Below the pieces are notes generated by a model that saw nothing but the letters and a program-made list of their open reading frames with translations, searched no databases and was not told the DNA's origin. A program made the position numbers and the translations under genes. From Caulobacterales bacterium (GTDB lineage Bacteria > Pseudomonadota > Alphaproteobacteria > Caulobacterales > Caulobacteraceae), in NCBI GenBank assembly GCA_016183935.1, contig JACPDR010000053.1, forward strand, positions 1 through 44,455: a stretch of 44,455 nt of DNA, in the 5' to 3' direction. Of the stretch, positions 1 to 9,237 are shown piece after piece; the stretch's first letter is position 1, and the number at the start of each line of letters is the position of its first letter.

Positions 1-123
1 AGACCTCGAGGGCAGGAAGACGGGTAGGGGCATGTCTCGCCGGGGGGAACCGCGGTGGAGTCTCCAATCCACGCCTGCCGTCGCCAGCCCCTTCGAGGCT
101 CTCCGCGGGAATTGGAGAACGAA

Positions 124-2613
124 ATGCGCGGTTCAGTCTCGACCCTTGCCCTGGTTCTGTCGGTGGGGCTCGCCGTCGCCGCGCCGGCCGTGGCCCAGTC
201 TCCGGCCGCGCCCGAGGCCGCCCGCGCGAGGGCGGCGCTGTGGCCGACAGCCGCCTCTCCCGCGGCCATGACGGATCCCGCCACGGAAGCCTTCGTCACC
301 GACTTGATGAGCCGGATGACGGTGGAGGAGAAGGTCGGCCAGACCATCCAGGCCGACATCGGCTCCATCAGCCCGGAGGACCTGCTTCAGTATCCACTGG
401 GCTCCATCCTGGCCGGCGGCAACTCCGGCCCGGGCGGCGAGGAGCGGGGCGATCCGCAGGGCTGGGTCGATCTGGCGAGGGCGTTCCGCGCGGCCGCGGC
501 GCAGCGGCCGGGCGCGCGCGTGCCCCTGATCTTCGGCATCGACGCCGTGCACGGGCACAACAACGTCGTCGGCGCCACCATCTTCCCGCACAACATCGGC
601 CTCGGCGCGACCCGCAATCCCGAGCTGATCGGCCGGATCGGCGAGGCGACCGCGCTCGAGGTGGCCGTCACCGGGGCCGACTGGACCTTCGGGCCGACCT
701 TGGCCGTGCCGCGCGACGACCGCTGGGGCCGCGCCTATGAGGGCTATTCCGAGGACCCGGAGGTGCAGCGCGCCTACGCCGGTCCCTTGACGCTGGGGCT
801 GCAGGGGACCTTGAGCCCCGACGGGCCGCTCGAGCCCGGCCGGATCGCCGGTTCGGCCAAGCATTTCCTCGCCGACGGCGGCACCCACGGCGGCCGCGAC
901 CAGGGCGACTTCATCGGCACGGAACAGGAGCTGATCGACATCCATCTGGGCGGCTATGTGCAGGCCATCGATGCGGGCGTGCTGTCGGTTATGGCCAGCT
1001 TCTCCGGCTGGAACGGCGTCAAGCACTCGGGCAATGAGACGCTGCTGACCGACGTCCTGCGCGGACCGCTCGGCTTCGACGGCTTCGTGGTCTCGGACTG
1101 GAACGCCCACGGCCAGCTGCCGGGCTGTTCCAACGAGAGCTGCGCCGCAGCCTTTAACGCCGGCATCGACATGTTCATGGCCCCGGACAGCTGGCGGCCG
1201 CTCTACGAAAACACCCTGGCCCAGGTCCGCTCGGGCGAGATTTCGATGGCCCGGCTGGACGAGGCCGTGCGCCGCATCCTGCGCGCCAAGGTCAAGGCCG
1301 GCGTCTTCCGCGAGGACCGTCCGGTCGAGGGGCAGCTCCAGCATCTCGGCTCGCCCGCCCACCGGGCGCTGGCCCGGCAGGCGGTGCGTGAATCGCTGGT
1401 GCTGCTGAAGAATGAGGGCGGCGTCCTGCCGATCGCGGGCGGCGGCAAGGTTCTGGTGGCCGGGAACGCGGCGGACGACATCGGCCAGGCGGCGGGCGGC
1501 TGGACCCTGAGTTGGCAGGGGACCGGCAACACCAACGACCACTTTCCCGGCGGCCAGTCGATCTGGGCCGGGATCGACGAGGCGGTCACGGCGGCGGGCG
1601 GGGCGGCGACCCTGAGCGCCGACGGGACCTTCGCCGAACGACCGGACGTGGCCATCGTGGTGTTCGGCGAGACGCCGTATGCGGAGTTCCTCGGCGACCT
1701 GCGCACCCTGGACTTCGCCCCGGAGGAGCCGCTGGCGATCCTGCGCCGGCTCAAGGCGGCGGGGGTGCCGACGGTGTCGGTCTTCCTGTCGGGACGTCCG
1801 ATGTGGGTCAATCCGGAGATCAACGCCTCGGACGCCTTCGTGGCCGCGTGGTTGCCGGGGACCGAGGGCGGCGGAATCGCCGACGTCCTGATCGGCGATG
1901 CGGCGGGCGCGCCCCGTCAGGATTTCTCCGGCGCGCTGTCGTTCAGCTGGCCACGTGACGCCACCGGCCAGCCCCTGAACCGGGGCGAGCCGGGCTATGA
2001 CCCGCAGTTCGCCTACGGCTACGGGCTGAGCTACGCCCGGCCCGCGGATGTGCCGGCGCTGTCCGAGGACTCGGGCGTCGTCTCGGCCGCGGGCGGCGCG
2101 GACCAGTATCTGGTCAATGGACGCATCAATCCGCCCTGGTCCCTGATCCTCGAGGACGCCGGCGGCCAGACGCGGCTGGGCGACGAGACGTCCGGAGACA
2201 GCCCGCGCGGCGCGGTTTCCGTAAGGCCGGTCGACGACCTCGCCCAGGAGAGCGGCCGGCGCCTGACCTTCACCGGCCCCGCCAGGGCCCTCATTTGGGG
2301 ACCGCCTGTCGACCTCCGTCGCGAGGTCAATGGCGATCTGGCCCTGAGCTTCCGCTACCGGATCGATGCGGCGCCCGCCGGCGACCTGTCGCTCGGGTTC
2401 GGCGGCGCCGCCGTGGATCTGACCGACGAACTCACGGCGGCGCCCGCGGGCGAATGGCAGGCTTACAAGGTGCGGCTGTCCTGCTTCGCCGAGCCCCGCG
2501 CCGAGGCGATTGAAACGCCCTTCGTCCTGACCAGCACGGGAGCGGCGACAGTCTCCGTCTCGGAGATTCAGCTGAACCCGGACGTCGGTCCCGCCGCCTG
2601 TCCGGCGGCGTAG
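124..2613 (+). CDS. Secreted GH3 beta-glucosidase/glucan exohydrolase with ExoP-type C-terminal domain
   Basis: An 829-residue glycoside hydrolase family 3 enzyme expected to release glucose from the non-reducing end of beta-glucans or beta-glucosides in the periplasm or outside the cell. Residues 1-25 form a signal peptide ending AVAQ. The TIM-barrel domain starts near residue 50 and carries the KHF motif (K246-H247) and the nucleophile motif SDW (D325). A second alpha/beta domain runs to about residue 640 (YGYGLSY). About 180 further residues match the galactose-binding-like C-terminal domain of ExoP-type GH3 enzymes. I chose the ATG at 124, which follows a GGAG site, over the ATG at 55, because only it starts at the signal peptide. 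First gene of the left glycan locus. The preferred linkage (1,3, 1,4 or 1,6) cannot be told from sequence. Confidence 0.9.
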   Translation: MRGSVSTLALVLSVGLAVAAPAVAQSPAAPEAARARAALWPTAASPAAMTDPATEAFVTDLMSRMTVEEKVGQTIQADIGSISPEDLLQYPLGSILAGGNSGPGGEERGDPQGWVDLARAFRAAAAQRPGARVPLIFGIDAVHGHNNVVGATIFPHNIGLGATRNPELIGRIGEATALEVAVTGADWTFGPTLAVPRDDRWGRAYEGYSEDPEVQRAYAGPLTLGLQGTLSPDGPLEPGRIAGSAKHFLADGGTHGGRDQGDFIGTEQELIDIHLGGYVQAIDAGVLSVMASFSGWNGVKHSGNETLLTDVLRGPLGFDGFVVSDWNAHGQLPGCSNESCAAAFNAGIDMFMAPDSWRPLYENTLAQVRSGEISMARLDEAVRRILRAKVKAGVFREDRPVEGQLQHLGSPAHRALARQAVRESLVLLKNEGGVLPIAGGGKVLVAGNAADDIGQAAGGWTLSWQGTGNTNDHFPGGQSIWAGIDEAVTAAGGAATLSADGTFAERPDVAIVVFGETPYAEFLGDLRTLDFAPEEPLAILRRLKAAGVPTVSVFLSGRPMWVNPEINASDAFVAAWLPGTEGGGIADVLIGDAAGAPRQDFSGALSFSWPRDATGQPLNRGEPGYDPQFAYGYGLSYARPADVPALSEDSGVVSAAGGADQYLVNGRINPPWSLILEDAGGQTRLGDETSGDSPRGAVSVRPVDDLAQESGRRLTFTGPARALIWGPPVDLRREVNGDLALSFRYRIDAAPAGDLSLGFGGAAVDLTDELTAAPAGEWQAYKVRLSCFAEPRAEAIETPFVLTSTGAATVSVSEIQLNPDVGPAACPAA

Positions 2614-2668
2614 CAACGGCTGCCGCGGAGGCCGGGCTCCAGAGCATTCGCGGGATGAATGTAGGGCG

Positions 2669-2684
2669 TTGTGAACGCTCTCAA
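2669..2684. promoter_or_regulatory. Candidate LacI-family operator, imperfect palindrome
   Basis: TTGTGAACGCTCTCAA: the two 8-base halves match at 6 of 8 positions around a central CG. It has the size and form of the perfect operators at 20807 and 22398. It lies about 195 bases upstream of the first TonB receptor and is a plausible target of the LacI protein at 9238 (inference). Confidence 0.5.
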
Positions 2685-2706
2685 CTTGTGCTTAGCTTCA
2701 CACTCA

Positions 2707-2783
2707 GAAGGCGGAGACCTTCGAGGTAGGAAACCCAGGAGCGCGCCATCGGGCGTGGCGCCCGCGCCGCCAGTATGCGGCGC
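2707..2783 (+). promoter_or_regulatory. Predicted hairpins in the leader of the first TonB receptor
   Basis: Three short inverted repeats lie between the candidate operator and the receptor start. They are GAAGG/CCTTC at 2707-2722, CGGGCG-tgg-CGCCCG at 2750-2764, and a 7-bp stem GCGCCGC/GCGGCGC with a 6-base loop at 2764-2783. The last two share a base, so they may be alternatives. In GC-rich DNA such stems also arise by chance. No cobalamin-riboswitch B12 box was seen. Confidence 0.25.
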
Positions 2784-2877
2784 TGTGAGAGCGGCTGCGT
2801 TCAAGTCCGCCATCTCCTTTTCCGACCCTCGATGATCGTCGCCGACAACGCTGAATTGCGACGAAGAGGGGGAATTC

Positions 2878-5800
2878 ATGAAGGTTCAACGCACCACCTG
2901 GTGGGCCATCCTGATGGCCAGCAGCGCACTGTCGACGCCGGTCCTGGCGCAGGATCCGGGGGCCCCGCCGGCCGCCGAGCCGGCGACCGAGGTCGAGGAA
3001 GTCATCGTCACCGGCATTCGCCGCTCGCAGGAGCAGTCGATCGACATCAAGCGGGAGTCGACCGCCATCGTCGACGCCATCTCCGCCGAGGATATCGGCA
3101 AGCTGCCGGACGTCACCGTGGCTGACGCCCTGCAGCGCATCGCCGGCGTCCAGGTGCAGCGCAGCGCCGGTGAAGGCTCCACCGTGAATATCCGCGGCCT
3201 GCCGCAGGTGGTGACCCTGCTCAACGGCGAACAGTATCTCAGCGCCGGCAACCTCGGCAGCGCCCAGCCGAACCTCAACGACGTGCCGGCGCAGCTGATG
3301 AATTCGATCGTCGTCTTCAAGTCGATGGACCCGCGCAACGCCCTGTCCGGCATCTCGGGCACCATCGACCTGCGCACGCGGCGGCCGTTCGACTTCGACT
3401 ACGGCACGACCTTCGCCCTGACCCAGGAATACGCCACCGGCGAGGACACGGGAGAGGACGACTACCTGTTCAACGGTCTGGTCAACTGGCGCACCGACGG
3501 CTTCGGCCTGATGCTTTCCGGCGTCGCCAGCCAGTCCAACCTCGGCAATAACTACTCCGGCGTCAGCGGCGGCGTGTTCGGCAACAACGACTGGGGCGGC
3601 GGCGGCGACAACTGGATCGCGCCGCACGGCTACGACAGCTTCCGGCGCGTGGTCGAGCGCGACCGCTACAGCCTCAACGGGGCTCTGCAGTGGGACGCCG
3701 GCAACGGCCTCACCGTGACAGGCGAGGCCTTCTACACCAACCAGAAGGAATACAACCGGGCCGCCGGCCTCAACATCTCCAACCGCTGGAGCGCGCTGGG
3801 CTGGACCATTCCGACCGACTTCGAAACCACCGGCGTCACCGGCGGGAACGGCCAGCCGTGGCTCGATGTCGATGAGTACGACCTCGATGTCTGGTGGATG
3901 AACTCGTTCACCGTCAACCGGGTGACGGAGACGGAGTCGACCAACCTCAATCTCGAGATGGACTACGACAACGGCGGTCCGTTCCGGCTGTCGGGCCGGA
4001 TCATCCACTCCGACGCCTCCCTGCTCAGCATGAACGGCCAGGTGCAGGGCGACCTGTCGAACTGGCAGTATTCACCGGACCGCCAGTTCACCCTGTTCCG
4101 CGATCCCAACGACCGCACGCGCGGGCCCTTCTATCCGGCCTCGATCGCGGCCCTCTACCCCGCTTCGCAGTATTCCAACGGCGTCGTCGGCTCCAACGGC
4201 GGACGCTACATCAATCCCAATCCGCTCGGCTTCGGCGAGGACCCGCTGGTCCACCTGAACATCGGCGGTTCGAACACCGTCTGGAGCCAGTTCGACCAGA
4301 TGATCTCCGGCGGCCTCGGCGCGGGACATACGCTGACCGACTACATGGCGAACCTCGGCAGCTACGCAGTCGCCGCCTTCTCGTCGGAGGGCAACCAGCG
4401 CAATGAGTCGACGCTGGACGTGGCCCGGATCGACAGCACCTACGAATTCGATGCGCCGGCGCTCGGCTTCATCACCCGCGTCGACATGGGCGGACGGGTC
4501 TCCAGACGAGAGGTCGAAATCGAGAATTTCCACCTGTTCTCGGACTTCTACGCCGGCAACGGTGCCACTGACCCGAACGGCTGTTCGGCCCAGTGGAAGG
4601 CCATCGACGTGGTCATGAACCAGAACCAGTGCCAGGCGGGCGAGTTCGTTTCCAACCCGGCCTACGATCCGCTGGCGCCTATCGGCGCCGCGCCGGGGAA
4701 CTGCGGCGACGGCGGCGCGCCGAACACCCCGACTTGCTTCCAGGGCTATACGGTCAACCGGCCGACGGGGCTCGACGAGCACAACAACGTCTACTTCCTC
4801 GACAACTATGGCTCGATCACCCAGGGGTTGCCCGGCGTCTGGGTCGTCGATCCGAGGGATTTCGACGACGTCACCGCGTTCCAGCAGCGGGTCTTCGGCA
4901 GCGCCTACCCGGTCATTATTCCGGGCAACAGCTTTGACGTCACCCTCCTGGAGGAGAGCTTCTATCTGACCTCCGGCATCGAGGCCGGTCGGCTGCACGG
5001 CGACGTCGGCCTGAAGGTGATCCGCACCGAGATGGACGTACGGCAGAACCTGACTGGGGAAACTCGCAACTACGGCGACACCAATCTCGACGCCGGCGAC
5101 ACCTTCTCGAGCCGGAGCTATTTCGATTACCTGCCGTCGGTGAATCTGGCCTGGGACTTCAGCGACCGGCTGAGGCTGCGGGCCGCGTTCAACAAGACCA
5201 TGATCCCGCTGGATCTGGGCAACTATGGCGGCGGCGTCACCATCCAGACGGCCGACTCGCTCGGACCGACGCCGCAGGATCCGACCGCTCCGCCGGTCGG
5301 CGTGCGCCGGGTCACGGGCGCCAGCGCCAACGGCAACCCCGACCTCAATCCGTGGCGCTCGGACAACTACGACCTGAGCCTCGAGTACTATCTGGGTCGC
5401 GGGACGCTGTTCAACGCCGCCCTGTTCAAGCTGAACATCGAGAGCTTCGTCACCCGCGCAACCGTCCTCGATGGCGAGTTCCCCGACCAGGACGGCGTCA
5501 TCCGCCGGATCGTTCCGGTCAACCGCCCGGTGCAGGGCGAGGGCGGAGAGCTGCAGGGCCTCGAACTGGGGGCCAAGGTCGCGCTCAGCGACTTCCTGGC
5601 CGACCAGAGCCTGTGGTCCAACTTCGGCTTCGACGGCAGCCTCACCTTCTCCGACAGTTCGCAGAACGCGACCAATCTGTCGGGCGAGGACCTGCCGTTC
5701 CCGGATAACTCGGAATATCAGCTGAACGCCGCCGTCTGGTACCAGGACGACCGGTTGCAGGCCCGCGTCGCCTACAACTACCGCACCCCGCGGCTGTCGG

Positions 5801-6021
5801 GCACGTTCGGGCAGATACCGATCTACCAGGACACCGCCCAGTACGTTGATGTGAACGTCACCTATGACGTGAACGACATCGTCAGCGTCTATCTGAACGG
5901 ATCGAACATCCTGGGCGAGATCGAGGAGTACTATCTCGAGTTCGAGGAGGGAGCCCAGCAGTTCCACTCGCGCAACCAGTTCGAACCGCGGTATTCCGTG
6001 GGCATTCGGGCCCGGTTCTAG
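2878..6021 (+). CDS. TonB-dependent receptor, Caulobacter type (glycan uptake)
   Basis: A 1047-residue outer-membrane receptor that should import an oligosaccharide using TonB energy. Residues 1-25 are a signal peptide ending VLAQ. A TonB-box-like stretch (EEVIVTG, about 40-46) is followed by the plug domain with IGKLPDV near 73-79 and the INIRGL-like element VNIRGLP. The rest is the 22-strand barrel ending in the typical Arg-Phe C-terminus (RARF). There is no STN signalling domain, so surface signalling through an anti-sigma factor is unlikely. The start has an AGAGGGGGA ribosome site. A 264-base leader holds a candidate LacI operator. The neighbouring GH3 and the LacI/MFS genes point to a sugar ligand. 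Two paired Cys-rich loop segments (about residues 565-625) are probably extracellular. Confidence 0.93.
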   Translation: MKVQRTTWWAILMASSALSTPVLAQDPGAPPAAEPATEVEEVIVTGIRRSQEQSIDIKRESTAIVDAISAEDIGKLPDVTVADALQRIAGVQVQRSAGEGSTVNIRGLPQVVTLLNGEQYLSAGNLGSAQPNLNDVPAQLMNSIVVFKSMDPRNALSGISGTIDLRTRRPFDFDYGTTFALTQEYATGEDTGEDDYLFNGLVNWRTDGFGLMLSGVASQSNLGNNYSGVSGGVFGNNDWGGGGDNWIAPHGYDSFRRVVERDRYSLNGALQWDAGNGLTVTGEAFYTNQKEYNRAAGLNISNRWSALGWTIPTDFETTGVTGGNGQPWLDVDEYDLDVWWMNSFTVNRVTETESTNLNLEMDYDNGGPFRLSGRIIHSDASLLSMNGQVQGDLSNWQYSPDRQFTLFRDPNDRTRGPFYPASIAALYPASQYSNGVVGSNGGRYINPNPLGFGEDPLVHLNIGGSNTVWSQFDQMISGGLGAGHTLTDYMANLGSYAVAAFSSEGNQRNESTLDVARIDSTYEFDAPALGFITRVDMGGRVSRREVEIENFHLFSDFYAGNGATDPNGCSAQWKAIDVVMNQNQCQAGEFVSNPAYDPLAPIGAAPGNCGDGGAPNTPTCFQGYTVNRPTGLDEHNNVYFLDNYGSITQGLPGVWVVDPRDFDDVTAFQQRVFGSAYPVIIPGNSFDVTLLEESFYLTSGIEAGRLHGDVGLKVIRTEMDVRQNLTGETRNYGDTNLDAGDTFSSRSYFDYLPSVNLAWDFSDRLRLRAAFNKTMIPLDLGNYGGGVTIQTADSLGPTPQDPTAPPVGVRRVTGASANGNPDLNPWRSDNYDLSLEYYLGRGTLFNAALFKLNIESFVTRATVLDGEFPDQDGVIRRIVPVNRPVQGEGGELQGLELGAKVALSDFLADQSLWSNFGFDGSLTFSDSSQNATNLSGEDLPFPDNSEYQLNAAVWYQDDRLQARVAYNYRTPRLSGTFGQIPIYQDTAQYVDVNVTYDVNDIVSVYLNGSNILGEIEEYYLEFEEGAQQFHSRNQFEPRYSVGIRARF

Positions 6022-6037
6022 CCTTCCCTGAAGACCT

Positions 6038-6083
6038 GGCCGGCGATGGAGACATCGCCGGCCGCCTTTTCAGGCGGCGTTTT
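6038..6083 (+). terminator. Double hairpin between receptor and halogenase genes
   Basis: A perfect 11-bp stem GGCCGGCGATG/CATCGCCGGCC with a GAGA loop (6038-6063) is followed directly by GCCGCC-ttttca-GGCGGC and then GTTTTG (6061-6083). The second stem with its short T run looks like an intrinsic terminator or attenuator, just ahead of the halogenase start. It could lower expression of the downstream cytoplasmic genes relative to the receptor, or protect the receptor mRNA 3' end. Confidence 0.6.
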
Positions 6084-6085
6084 GA

Positions 6086-7618
6086 GTGCAAGCTTCCCAG
6101 ATGGACCCTGATCCCCGCATCCGCAGCGTCGTCATCGTCGGCGGCGGCACAGCCGGCTGGATGACGGCCGCGGCCCTGGTGCAGCATTTCCGCGGAACGG
6201 ATCTGAAGATCACGGTGGTGGAGTCCTCCGCGATCGGGACCATCGGCGTCGGCGAGGCGACCATCCCGACGATCCGTCGCTTCTACGCCCAGCTGGGCCT
6301 GAGCGACGCCGAGGTGATGCGAGCGACCGGGGCGACCTGCAAGCTGGGCATCCGCTTCAACGACTGGTCCGGGCCCGGCTCCGACTTCATCCATCCGTTC
6401 GGGCTCTACGGGCAGGACCTGAAGGGGATCGGCTTCCACCATTTCTGGCTGGCCGACCGGGAGCGGGGCCAGACCGCGCCGCTCAGCGCCTATTCCCTGG
6501 GGGCCTCGCTGGCCGATGCCGGCCGGTTCGTCACCCCGTCGCCGCGTCCGCCGTCCAGCCTGTCGGTGTTCGACTGGGCTCTGCAACTGGACGCCACCGC
6601 CTTCGCCCAGCATCTGCGCGCCTATGCCGAGGCCGGCGGATGCGAACGGATCGACGCCCGCATCCTGGGCGTGGACCTGCGGCCGGAGGACGGCTTCATC
6701 CGGGGCGTCGTGCTGGATGACGACCGCCGGATCGAGGGCGACCTGTTCGTCGACTGCTCCGGATTCCGGGGCCTGCTGATCGGCGAGGCGCTGGCCGAGC
6801 CCTATGAGGATTGGGGTCAGTGGCTGCTGTGCGACACCGCCTTCGCGGTGCAGAGCGAGAACGCGCCGGGCGAGGCGCCGCCGCCCTTCACCCGCGTGAC
6901 CGCCCGGGCCTCGGGCTGGCAATGGGGCATCCCGCTGCGCCACCGCGCCGGCAACGGTATCGTCTTCTCCAGCCGGCACGTCACCGACGAGCAGGCGCTC
7001 GCCGACCTGACGCCGAACCTGATGGGTCGTCCGCTGACGGAGCCCCGGCGGATTCCCTTCCGGCCAGGCCGCCGCCGTCGCGCCTGGGTGAAAAACTGCG
7101 TTTCGATCGGGCTGTCGGCGGGTTTCGTCGAGCCGCTGGAGAGCACCTCCATCGCGGTGATCGAGACCGCCATCGACCGGTTGAAGGCCCTGTTTCCCGA
7201 TCGCCGCTTCGTCCAGCCGGTGCTCGACGAGTTCAATGACCAGACCGCGCGCGAGCTGGACCGGGTCCGCGACTTCGTCGTCCTGCACTACAAGCTGAAC
7301 GGCCGCGACGAGCCATTCTGGCGCGACTGCCGCGAGGCGCCCATTCCCGAGACGCTGCAGCGTAAGCTCGACCTGTGGAAGACGCGCGGGCAGTTCGTCC
7401 GCTACCGCTGGGAGATGTTCCATCCGGCCAGCTGGCTGGCGATCTACGCCGGCTTCGGCGTCTGGCCGGACGGCTACGATCCCGCCGTCGACGCGGCCGA
7501 TCCGGACCAGTTGTCGCGCAGCCTCGCCGCCATGCGGGAGGCGGTCGCCGACGCGGTTGCCCGGGCGCCGGCCCACGCCGAATTCCTGTCGTCCCTCCAG
7601 CCCCCGGTCGCCGCATGA
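6086..7618 (+). CDS. Flavin-dependent halogenase ('tryptophan halogenase' family), copy 1
   Basis: A 510-residue FADH2-dependent halogenase homologue. It has the N-terminal FAD motif GGGTAG (19-24), the catalytic Lys in the KLGI element (K86), the WxWxIP signature (W278, W280, I282-P283) and the active-site Glu in GFVEPLES (E349). All the hallmark residues of the PrnA/RebH family are present, so it is probably active. There is no signal peptide, so it acts in the cytoplasm and needs FADH2 from a reductase encoded elsewhere. The start at 6086 or the in-frame ATG at 6101 (MDPDP) are both possible. It overlaps the next halogenase by 4 bases. The substrate is unknown. TonB-linked halogenases of this group, such as BrvH from Brevundimonas, act on indole-like compounds in vitro, and the natural substrate is not established. 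Residue 85 is Cys where the other two copies have Phe. Confidence 0.88.
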   Translation: MQASQMDPDPRIRSVVIVGGGTAGWMTAAALVQHFRGTDLKITVVESSAIGTIGVGEATIPTIRRFYAQLGLSDAEVMRATGATCKLGIRFNDWSGPGSDFIHPFGLYGQDLKGIGFHHFWLADRERGQTAPLSAYSLGASLADAGRFVTPSPRPPSSLSVFDWALQLDATAFAQHLRAYAEAGGCERIDARILGVDLRPEDGFIRGVVLDDDRRIEGDLFVDCSGFRGLLIGEALAEPYEDWGQWLLCDTAFAVQSENAPGEAPPPFTRVTARASGWQWGIPLRHRAGNGIVFSSRHVTDEQALADLTPNLMGRPLTEPRRIPFRPGRRRRAWVKNCVSIGLSAGFVEPLESTSIAVIETAIDRLKALFPDRRFVQPVLDEFNDQTARELDRVRDFVVLHYKLNGRDEPFWRDCREAPIPETLQRKLDLWKTRGQFVRYRWEMFHPASWLAIYAGFGVWPDGYDPAVDAADPDQLSRSLAAMREAVADAVARAPAHAEFLSSLQPPVAA

Positions 7619-9165
7619 ACACTTCCATGGACCCGACCGGCCGTCGTCCCCTGCGCAAGGTGTGCATCGTCGGCGGCGGCACGGCCGGCTGGATCGCGGC
7701 GGCCGTCATGGCCGAGCATTTCAAGGGCAAGCTGTTCGACATCGAACTGGTGGAGTCCGACGCCATCGGCACCATCGGCGTCGGCGAGTCCACCGTGCCG
7801 CCCTTCCTGCAACTGCTCGCCAGGCTGGGGATCAACGAGCAGGAGTTCGTCCGGGAGACCGGCGCCAGCTTCAAGCTGGGCATCGATTTCCGCGACTGGG
7901 GCGAGAAGGGCGAGACCTATTTCCATCCCTTCGGCGGCATCGGCGCGCCGGTCGGGCTGAGCGACTTCTATCAGGTATGGCTGAAGGCGAAGCGACACGG
8001 CTACACCGCCGGTCTGCAGGAATTCGCACCGGCCAGCGTCATGGCGCGCGAGGGGCGGTTCACCCTGCCGTTCAAGGCGCCGAACACGCCGATCGCGACC
8101 GCCAGCTACGCCCTGCACGTCGACGCCACCCGGGTCGCCCGTTATCTGCGCGGCTTCGCCGAGGCCCGCGGCGTCAAACGCACCGAGGGCCTGGTCGAGG
8201 ACGTGGTGACCCGGCCCGACGGCTTCGTGGAGCGGCTGCAGCTGAAGGACGGCCGCTCGGTCGAGGCGGACTTCTTCATCGACTGCTCCGGCTTCCGCGC
8301 CCTGCTGATCGGCAAGACCCTGGGGGTCGAGCACGAGGATTGGTCGCACTGGCTGCTGTGCGATCGCGCCATCGCCGTCCAGACCGAGAACGTCGGCCCC
8401 CCGGCGCCCTACACCCTGGTGCACGCCCAGGACCACGGCTGGCGCTGGCGCATCCCCCTGCAGCACCGCACCGGCAACGGCCACGTCTTCTCCAGCCGCC
8501 ATCTGAGTGACGACGAGGCGACCTCGGTGCTGATGGCCCAGGTCGAGGGCGAGCCCGTCGCCCCGCCGATGGTGGTGCCGTTCAGGACGGGCGTGCGCAA
8601 GCAGATGTGGAGCCGCAACGTCCTGTCGCTAGGCCTCGCCAGCGGCTTCATCGAGCCCCTCGAGTCCACGGCGATCCATCTGGTCTACCGCGGCATGGAC
8701 TTCTTCTTCCGCTACCTGCCCGACGCCGACTGCGACCAGAACCTGATCGACGAGTACAATCGCCGTATGAGCGCGGACTACGAGGAGATTCGTGACTTCG
8801 TGATCCTGCACTATTGCACCACCCGCCGGGACGACACGGAATTCTGGCGGCAGTGCCGGACCATGGAGCTGCCCGCCTCGCTCCAGCGCAAGATCGACCT
8901 GTTCAAGGTCAATGGCTCGCTGGCCGAGGGTGTCGACGAGTTGTTCCGCGACGTTAATTGGCAGTCGATCCTGGACGGCATGGGCGTGGTCCCCCGCAGC
9001 TGGCATCCGCTTGTCGACCGCATCCCCTTCGCGCGGCTTCCGGGCGAACTGGAGGGCGCGCGGGAGGGACTGGCGCGGCTGGTCTCCCGACTGCCGACCC
9101 ACGCCGAGTTCCTCGCCGCCCACTGCGCCGCGGAGCCGCCGCAGCCGGCGGCCTTGTCGGCATGA
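7615..9165 (+). CDS. Flavin-dependent halogenase ('tryptophan halogenase' family), copy 2
   Basis: A 516-residue paralogue of the preceding gene, translationally coupled to it by an ATGA overlap (7615-7618). The reading frame is open further upstream, but that part lies inside the previous gene and the ATG at 7615 gives the normal family start. It has the FAD motif GGGTAGW near residue 22, the catalytic Lys in FKLGI (K87), the WRWRIP signature and the Glu in GFIEPLES (E347). It is cytoplasmic, with no signal peptide. In known enzymes hypohalous acid made at the flavin passes down a tunnel to this Lys to halogenate an aromatic ring. The aromatic substrate here is unknown, and the neighbours are sugar-uptake genes rather than a secondary-metabolite pathway. 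Divergence between copies 1 and 2 suggests different substrates or positions on the ring (inference). Confidence 0.88.
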   Translation: MNTSMDPTGRRPLRKVCIVGGGTAGWIAAAVMAEHFKGKLFDIELVESDAIGTIGVGESTVPPFLQLLARLGINEQEFVRETGASFKLGIDFRDWGEKGETYFHPFGGIGAPVGLSDFYQVWLKAKRHGYTAGLQEFAPASVMAREGRFTLPFKAPNTPIATASYALHVDATRVARYLRGFAEARGVKRTEGLVEDVVTRPDGFVERLQLKDGRSVEADFFIDCSGFRALLIGKTLGVEHEDWSHWLLCDRAIAVQTENVGPPAPYTLVHAQDHGWRWRIPLQHRTGNGHVFSSRHLSDDEATSVLMAQVEGEPVAPPMVVPFRTGVRKQMWSRNVLSLGLASGFIEPLESTAIHLVYRGMDFFFRYLPDADCDQNLIDEYNRRMSADYEEIRDFVILHYCTTRRDDTEFWRQCRTMELPASLQRKIDLFKVNGSLAEGVDELFRDVNWQSILDGMGVVPRSWHPLVDRIPFARLPGELEGAREGLARLVSRLPTHAEFLAAHCAAEPPQPAALSA

Positions 9166-9237
9166 CGCCGGCGGGTTGCGGCAGTACGGCCAAGCCTGAC
9201 ACAATGCCGGGAACCGTAAGGGTTGGGGACTGATCCG

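Noticed and set aside
133..2616. An 827-codon open frame on the - strand opposite the first GH3 gene
   Set aside because: Arg/Gly/Ala-rich composition with no domain, antisense to a gene with clear catalytic motifs. Such frames are common in GC-rich DNA.
2614..2877. Cobalamin riboswitch before the TonB receptor
   Set aside because: No B12 box or conserved core was found. The neighbours indicate a sugar and not vitamin B12.
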